From CAZJFH01 sp964545205 (GTDB lineage: Bacteria > Pseudomonadota > Alphaproteobacteria > Rhodospirillales > Magnetospirillaceae), in assembly GCA_964545205.1 (NCBI GenBank), contig CAZJFH010000038.1:1-48145 (forward strand): 48,145 nucleotides of DNA. The letters are read 5' to 3'. A program made the position numbers and the translations under genes. Positions 43,543-48,145 of the stretch are shown here, in pieces. Position 1 is the stretch's first letter; the number at the start of each line of letters is the position of its first letter. The notes under the pieces were generated by a model, which was given only the letters and a program-made list of their open reading frames with translations, did no database searches and was not told the DNA's origin.

Positions 43543-46500
43543 CGGGCGACGACCCGACCCCGATGCGCGGCGGCGGCCTGATCCGGCTGTTCACCCGGCA
43601 CCCGACCGCCAGCAACATGCTGATGGCGATCATCCTGATCACCGGCTTCGTGGCGCTGTCGCGGCTCAACACCCAGTTCTTCCCCGACCTCAACATCGAC
43701 GCGATCCAGATTTCGGTCGCCTGGCCCGGCGCCTCCGCCGAGGACGTCGACAAGACGGTCGTGCAGGCGATCGAGCCCGAGGTCCGCTTCCTCGACGGCG
43801 TCAAGCGCGTGCGCTCGACCTCGTCGGAGGGCCGGGCGGCGGTGACGCTGGAATTCCACGCCGGCTCCGACATGCAGAAGGCGCTGTCCGACGTCGAGAC
43901 GGCGGTGGCGCAGGTCACGACCCTGCCGGAGAGCTCGGAACGGCCGGTGATCAGCCGGATGTCGCATTTCGAGACGGTCAGCCGCGTGACCATCGCCGGC
44001 GACTATCCGTTGCGGGCGCTCAAGGCGTGGGCCGAGCGCATTCGCGACGACCTGCTGGCCCGCGGCATCGACAAGGTCGACATCGTCGGCGTGCCCGAAG
44101 AGGAGATCTGGGTCGAGGTCGAGCCCGCGACGCTGCGCCGCCTGGGGCTGTCGATCAACGAACTGGCGCGCCAGATCGGCGCCAGCTCGGTCGACCTGCC
44201 GGCCGGCGACGCCGGCGGCGGCGCCGAGCGCCAGGTCCGCGCCCTCGGCCTCGCCGAGACCGCCGAGGAGGTCGGCGACATCCTGGTGTCGCTGGAGGAC
44301 GGCCGCCGCGTGCCGCTGCGCCAGATCGCGTCGGTGCGCGAGGCCCACGCCGAAGGCGGCGTGACGCTGAAGCACGAGGGCATGCCGGCGGTCGAGGTCC
44401 ACATCCAGCGCGCCAGCACCGCCGACGCCCTGACCCTGGCCGAGGTCGTCGACACCTACATGGCCGAAATGACGCCGAGCCTGCCGCAGGGCCTGACGCT
44501 GGTCGAGCACGACGTCGTCGCCTCGCTGATCGAGAGCCGCATCGACCTGCTGGTCAAGAACGGCCTCGGCGGCCTGGCGGTGGTGATGGGCGTGCTGCTG
44601 CTGTTCCTGAACCGCTGGGTGGCGGTCTGGGTCGCCAACGGCATCTTCATCGCCGTGATGGGCACCTTCGTGGTGATGTACGCCACCGGCCAGTCGATCA
44701 ACATGATCAGCCTGTTCGCCCTGATCATGGCGCTGGGCATCGTCGTCGACGACGCCATCGTGGTCGCCGAGCACGCCGAATCCCGCCGCCGCGCCGGCCT
44801 GCCGCCGGTCGCCGCCGCCGAGGCCGGCGCGACGCGCATGGCGGTGCCGGTCTTCGCCTCGTCGCTGACCACCCTGGCCGCCTTCCTGCCCCTGCTGCTG
44901 ATCTCGGACGTGATCGGCCAGATGATCGCCGCGATCCCGATGGTGATCGTCGCGGCGCTGATGGTCAGCCTGATCGAGTGCTATCTGGTGCTGCCCGGCC
45001 ATCTGCGGATGACCTTCTCCGACAAGCACATGCGGCCCGGGCGCTTCCGCCGCTGGTTCGACGACGGCTTCGCCCGTTTCCGCGCCGGCCGCTTCCGGCG
45101 CATGGTCGAGACCGCGGTGCGCTGGCGCTACGCCACCATCGCCACGGCCTTCGGCGCGGTGATCCTGGCGGCCGGCATGCTGGCCGGCGGACGGGTGCCG
45201 TTCGTGTTCTTCGAGGCGCCCGAGGCCGACAAGCTGATCGCCAATTTCGAGATGGCCGCCGGCACGCCGCGCGCCGAGACCGAGGCGATGGCCGCCGAGC
45301 TGCGCCGCGCCCTGCGCGCGGCCGAGCAGGCGATGGGCGGCGCGCCCGGAAGCCTGGTGCTGGTCGCGACATCCCACATCGGCAGCACCTCCGGCGGGCG
45401 CGTCGGCAACGACGGCGGCGACAATCTCGGCTCCTTGACCGTCGAGCTGCTTCCCGCCGACCAGCGCGACTTCTCGGCCCAGGAGATGCTGGCCGAATGG
45501 CGCCGCCAGGTGCGGCCGCGGGCCGGGCTGTCGAAGCTGACCATCCGCGCCTCGATGGGCGGCCCGCCGGGCGCCGACGTCGACGTGCGGCTGTGGGGCG
45601 GCGCGCCGGCGACGCTCAAGGCGGCGGCCGAGGAGATCAAGGCCCTGATCGCCAGCTATCCGGGCGTCTCGGCGATCGAGGACGACCTGCCCTACGGCAA
45701 GGAGGAGGTCGTGGTCTCGGTCTCCGAACGCGGACGCGCGATGGGCTTTTCCACCGACACCGTCGGCGGCCAGCTCCGCGACGCGCTGCAGGGCGCCATC
45801 GCCAAGCGCTTCCCGCGCGGCGACGAGGAGGTCGAGGTCCGCGTCTTCCATCCCCGCGACGGCGACGGCGCCGCCGCGCTGCCCGACCTATACCTGCGCG
45901 CCGCCGACGGCACCCAGGCGCCGCTGTCCTCGATCGCCTCGATGTCCGAGGACGTCGGCTTCGCCCGCATCAAGCGCGAGGACGGCGCCCGCCAGCTCGC
46001 GGTCACCGCCGAGATCGACAAGGCGGTGGCGACCAACGACGACATCGTCCAGGCGCTGCGGGACGACGGCATCGCCGAGATCGCCGCCAGGCACGGCGTG
46101 TCCTACCGCTTCGCCGGCAAGGCCGAGGAGCAGGCCCAGACCTTCGCCGACATGAAGGTCGGCGCCTTTCTCGGCATCTCGGGCATCTACATCATCCTGT
46201 GCTGGGTCTTCGGCAGCTACCTGCTGCCCTTCGCGGTGATCCTGGTCGTGCCGCTGGGCTTCGTCGGCGCGGTGTTCGGCCATTGGCTGCTCGGCTACAA
46301 CATGGTGATGCTGTCGGTGATCACCCTGGTCGGCCTGTCGGGCATCATCGTCAACGACGCCATCATCCTGGTCGAGACCATCAAGCAGAAACTGGCCGAG
46401 GACGCCCACGAGACCGAGTTCGAGGCCATCGTCGACGGCACCCAGGACCGCCTGCGCGCGGTGATCCTGACCAGCGTCACCACGATCGGCGGCCTGGCGC

Positions 46501-46718
46501 CCCTGATGTTCGAGACCAGCGTCCAGGCCCGCTTCCTGATCCCGATGGCGATCACGATCTGCTTCGGCCTGATGGTCTCGACGATGCTGGTGCTGTTCGT
46601 CGTCCCCTCGCTGATCGGCGTCGCCCACGACGTCAAGCGCCTGTTCGGCCTCGAACGCCGGCCGTGGATGCGAAAGCCGGAGCCGCAACTCGAGCGGTTT
46701 CCCGAGGTGGCGGAGTAA
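43539..46718 (+). CDS. RND efflux transporter inner-membrane pump
   Basis: 1059 aa, two sixfold membrane halves, driven by the proton gradient. The N-terminus LIRLFTRHPTASNMLMAIIL and LNTQFFPDLNIDAIQISVAW belong to the HAE/AcrB-like superfamily. The proton-relay helix has LGIVVDDAIVVAEHAESRRR, and the C-terminal half has LVGLSGIIVNDAIILVETIK. It exports a drug, metabolite or envelope component; substrate not predictable. The GTG at 43539 overlaps the adaptor TGA, coupling the pair. An ATG at 43563 would remove only 8 residues. Confidence 0.96.
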   Translation: MTGDDPTPMRGGGLIRLFTRHPTASNMLMAIILITGFVALSRLNTQFFPDLNIDAIQISVAWPGASAEDVDKTVVQAIEPEVRFLDGVKRVRSTSSEGRAAVTLEFHAGSDMQKALSDVETAVAQVTTLPESSERPVISRMSHFETVSRVTIAGDYPLRALKAWAERIRDDLLARGIDKVDIVGVPEEEIWVEVEPATLRRLGLSINELARQIGASSVDLPAGDAGGGAERQVRALGLAETAEEVGDILVSLEDGRRVPLRQIASVREAHAEGGVTLKHEGMPAVEVHIQRASTADALTLAEVVDTYMAEMTPSLPQGLTLVEHDVVASLIESRIDLLVKNGLGGLAVVMGVLLLFLNRWVAVWVANGIFIAVMGTFVVMYATGQSINMISLFALIMALGIVVDDAIVVAEHAESRRRAGLPPVAAAEAGATRMAVPVFASSLTTLAAFLPLLLISDVIGQMIAAIPMVIVAALMVSLIECYLVLPGHLRMTFSDKHMRPGRFRRWFDDGFARFRAGRFRRMVETAVRWRYATIATAFGAVILAAGMLAGGRVPFVFFEAPEADKLIANFEMAAGTPRAETEAMAAELRRALRAAEQAMGGAPGSLVLVATSHIGSTSGGRVGNDGGDNLGSLTVELLPADQRDFSAQEMLAEWRRQVRPRAGLSKLTIRASMGGPPGADVDVRLWGGAPATLKAAAEEIKALIASYPGVSAIEDDLPYGKEEVVVSVSERGRAMGFSTDTVGGQLRDALQGAIAKRFPRGDEEVEVRVFHPRDGDGAAALPDLYLRAADGTQAPLSSIASMSEDVGFARIKREDGARQLAVTAEIDKAVATNDDIVQALRDDGIAEIAARHGVSYRFAGKAEEQAQTFADMKVGAFLGISGIYIILCWVFGSYLLPFAVILVVPLGFVGAVFGHWLLGYNMVMLSVITLVGLSGIIVNDAIILVETIKQKLAEDAHETEFEAIVDGTQDRLRAVILTSVTTIGGLAPLMFETSVQARFLIPMAITICFGLMVSTMLVLFVVPSLIGVAHDVKRLFGLERRPWMRKPEPQLERFPEVAE

Positions 46719-46988
46719 CTCTTCCCCTCTCCCTGTAAGGGGACAGTGATTCCTGGAGGGGAGGCGGGATGAGGCGAGATGGGGCGGGACATCGTGGGAT
46801 GTGGCGTGGCGCCTTGGGTTGGGCGGGTCGGCGGCCTGCGCGGGCGGCGACCTGGTCGAACCTGGAGTGAGCACGCAAATCGACCCGCCGGACAGTTGAC
46901 CTTGGAGCGGCGCCCCGGCGCCGGCCTCCCCTTCTCAGCCCGATCCTAACCCAACCTCCCTCCGCTCTCAAACGCCCTCTCAGCGAGG
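46719..46988. other. Gene-free stretch between the RND gene and the secreted protein gene
   Basis: 270 bases without a convincing reading frame. It holds a C/G-rich segment CTTCCCCTCTCCC near the RND stop, a G-rich run and the small palindrome GGCGCC-CC-GGCGCC (about 46909-46922). It may hold the transcription ends of the two converging genes, but I see no T-run terminator. Confidence 0.5.
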
Positions 46989-47402
46989 TCAGCGAGGCCG
47001 GGCGTAGGCTTCGACGATCGCGGCACCCCGGATCAGGCAGGTGCCCCAATACGGCAGCTCCGCGCCGAGGCCATTCTTTGCCGTAAACGCTGCGTTCACC
47101 CGGACGCTGCCGTCTTGAAACCGAGTGCTGCGAGTGCCGCCGAAGTCGAAATCCACCGTGCTCGGATAGGTCGCCATCGCCCGAATACGGTCCAGGCACT
47201 CGGATTCCAGCCGGTAAAGCCGCTCGCGCAGGTGTTTTTCGAACTCTCTGATCTCGCGTTCCTTGCTCGGCCAGCCGACGCTTCCACCGGCTGCGATCTT
47301 CTCGGCGCGCGCCAACTCTCGTTGGGCTTCGGAAGGTATCGACAGTGCGAAGCCCGCGCCGATCAGCAGCGCGGCCACAGTCACGAACAGCACTGGACGC
47401 AT
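46989..47402 (-). CDS. Secreted hypothetical protein, 137 aa
   Basis: The N-terminus MRPVLFVTVAALLIGAGFAL is a signal peptide or single membrane anchor. The mature region has SKEREIREFEKHLRERLYRL, two Cys (SECLDR and YWGTCLIRG) and a beta-like end (GSVRVNAAFTAKN). No known family. The ATG at 47402 fits the signal. It converges with the RND gene and follows the HTH gene on the same strand, 141 bases away. Confidence 0.75.
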   Translation of the reverse strand: MRPVLFVTVAALLIGAGFALSIPSEAQRELARAEKIAAGGSVGWPSKEREIREFEKHLRERLYRLESECLDRIRAMATYPSTVDFDFGGTRSTRFQDGSVRVNAAFTAKNGLGAELPYWGTCLIRGAAIVEAYARPR

Positions 47403-47543
47403 CCCGGTTCTCCTCGTCTGGTTCGATTTCCCAGTCTAACGCATTCCATTGCTGCGTGAGAACGGCCGCGCTGTAGCGCATCCGGTGATTGACCGCGACA
47501 AACGTCATAGGCCATGCTCGCAATGGCCGCATCCTGACCACCC

Positions 47544-48107
47544 TCAGGCCGAGCGTTTGCTGGAGGCGGCATTGTCCGGCGCCTGACGCAGATCGCGGCG
47601 CAGCTGCTGCAGCATCCCCTTGAGGCCGATGATCCGTTCTTCGTGCGTCTCATAGGCGGCGACCAGGTCATCGAGCACGCGAACGCTGGTCTGCACGAGC
47701 TGCACCGCATTCACCCTCGCGTTTTCCTGGCGGTATACCTCTTCAATTCCGCGGACGATCTGGGCGAGCAACTGGTCGTCGGCAGCACGGCTGGCCGGCG
47801 CCGGCAGCGACCCGACTGCGCGGTCCCAGGCGGCATCGGCTTCCGTGAGCCGCATCGGCCCTTCGCCGGTGGCAAGCCAATTCAGGTTGATCCCGTGTGG
47901 CGCCGCGAGCCTGACCAAGGTTTCCCAGCGCGGCTGCGCCTCCGCTTTGACGTACTTCGCCAGCTGGTCCGTGGAAATACCTCCCGCCACAGCCGCTTTC
48001 TGGCGGGTTTCATACAGGTCAAGAACCGCCATTAAGCGGCTTCCGAGATCCGAAGCGGAACTCGGAAGCTTTTTGTCAGCGCCACTTCCAGCTTCCGAGT
48101 TCGTCAT
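47544..48107 (-). CDS. Phage-CI-like XRE/HTH transcriptional regulator
   Basis: 187 aa. Residues about 20-85 form a HTH domain of the CI-repressor type (LGSRLMAVLDLYETRQKAAV; GGISTDQLAKYVKAEAQPRW; NLNWLATGEGPM). The C-terminal half (about 110-175) is helical and coiled-coil-like (EEVYRQENARVNAVQLVQTS), likely for dimerisation. There is no LexA-type peptidase domain, so it would not self-cleave. Two candidate operators (48123-48141, and the inverted repeat at 48058-48102) suggest autoregulation. No phage structural genes are in the window. Confidence 0.88.
   Translation of the reverse strand: MTNSEAGSGADKKLPSSASDLGSRLMAVLDLYETRQKAAVAGGISTDQLAKYVKAEAQPRWETLVRLAAPHGINLNWLATGEGPMRLTEADAAWDRAVGSLPAPASRAADDQLLAQIVRGIEEVYRQENARVNAVQLVQTSVRVLDDLVAAYETHEERIIGLKGMLQQLRRDLRQAPDNAASSKRSA
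48058..48102. repeat. Perfect 13-bp inverted repeat within the 5' end of the HTH gene
   Basis: GAACTCGGAAGCT (48058-48070) and AGCTTCCGAGTTC (48090-48102) are exact inverse copies, 19 bases apart. A third half-site, CTTCCGAG, lies at 48040-48047. They sit in the first codons of the gene, so they may be a regulator site or an mRNA hairpin that affects translation. Confidence 0.65.
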
Positions 48108-48122
48108 AACGGTCTGAACCGG

Positions 48123-48141
48123 CTTGCTTTTTTGGGGTAAG
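48123..48141. promoter_or_regulatory. Operator-like sequence upstream of the HTH gene
   Basis: CTTGC-TTTTTTGGG-GTAAG is an imperfect inverted repeat (one mismatch in the 5-bp arms), 16 bases upstream of the start codon. Sites of this kind are typical for CI-like repressors acting on their own promoters. The window ends 4 bases beyond it. Confidence 0.4.
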
Positions 48142-48145
48142 TGCA

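Noticed and set aside
47544..48107. Prophage ending at the window edge
   Set aside because: The CI-like regulator alone is not evidence of a prophage. No structural, integrase or lysis gene is present, and neighbouring base composition is ordinary.

Overview
The window is a high-GC, densely packed chromosomal segment of an alphaproteobacterium. A Rhodospirillales-type soil or water heterotroph is the best guess. The reasons are the GC-rich third codon positions, two complete DctPQM-type TRAP transporters, the class II DAHP synthase, the genome-wide palindromic repeats at 33804-33903, and FNR- and GntR-type boxes. No rRNA, CRISPR array, integrase or intact insertion sequence is present. Species cannot be told from the sequence.

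Region by region. 1-4431 holds NAD synthetase (nadE), a 268-aa protein of unknown family, a small lipoprotein with a clear terminator, a small secreted protein and an L,D-transpeptidase. 4500-6966 is a foreign-looking, visibly AT-richer islet. It carries one 546-aa protein with an N-terminal SIR2 (NADase-type) domain, a central TIR-like domain and a C-terminal HEPN-like domain with an R-x4-H motif, plus a decayed IS5-family-like transposase. This is the most likely new system in the window, a candidate single-gene anti-phage or abortive-infection protein. 6969-9478 is pncB and class II DAHP synthase, translationally coupled. 9555-12857 pairs a triple-PAS GGDEF-EAL protein with a divergent zinc-ribbon/hemerythrin protein, with an FNR-type box and a good promoter between them. 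12827-14695 is a TetR regulator and a divergent methyltransferase that share two copies of one operator.

14764-17761 is TRAP operon 1, with its own promoter. 17766-20110 holds a protein with three internal repeats and an MFS exporter. 20111-20554 has no convincing gene but contains stem-loops, a minus-strand intrinsic terminator and a perfect CRP-type box, so it may encode a small RNA. 20555-24536 is a run of small and envelope genes: an 85-aa protein, mog, two tandem paralogous lipoproteins, a CAP-domain protein, several tiny membrane proteins and tRNA-Val(CAC). 24537-28487 is core metabolism: gph, glmU and glmS, the last two being the UDP-GlcNAc route. 28533-33775 holds an orphan histidine kinase, a DUF3618-type protein, gabD and glutathione reductase.

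33913-41021 reads as one minus-strand operon: 2-hydroxyacid dehydrogenase, TakP-like TRAP binding protein, DctQ, DctM, an amidase homologue that has lost two of three catalytic residues, a 56-aa membrane protein and an intact amidase. The last five genes overlap or nearly touch. A FadR/GntR-type box lies upstream. Together these suggest uptake of a 2-oxo, hydroxy or amide compound followed by hydrolysis and reduction. 41248-46718 holds a ketopantoate-reductase-family enzyme and a divergent two-gene RND efflux pump. 46989-48107 ends with a small secreted protein and a phage-repressor-like HTH protein flanked by its own candidate operators.
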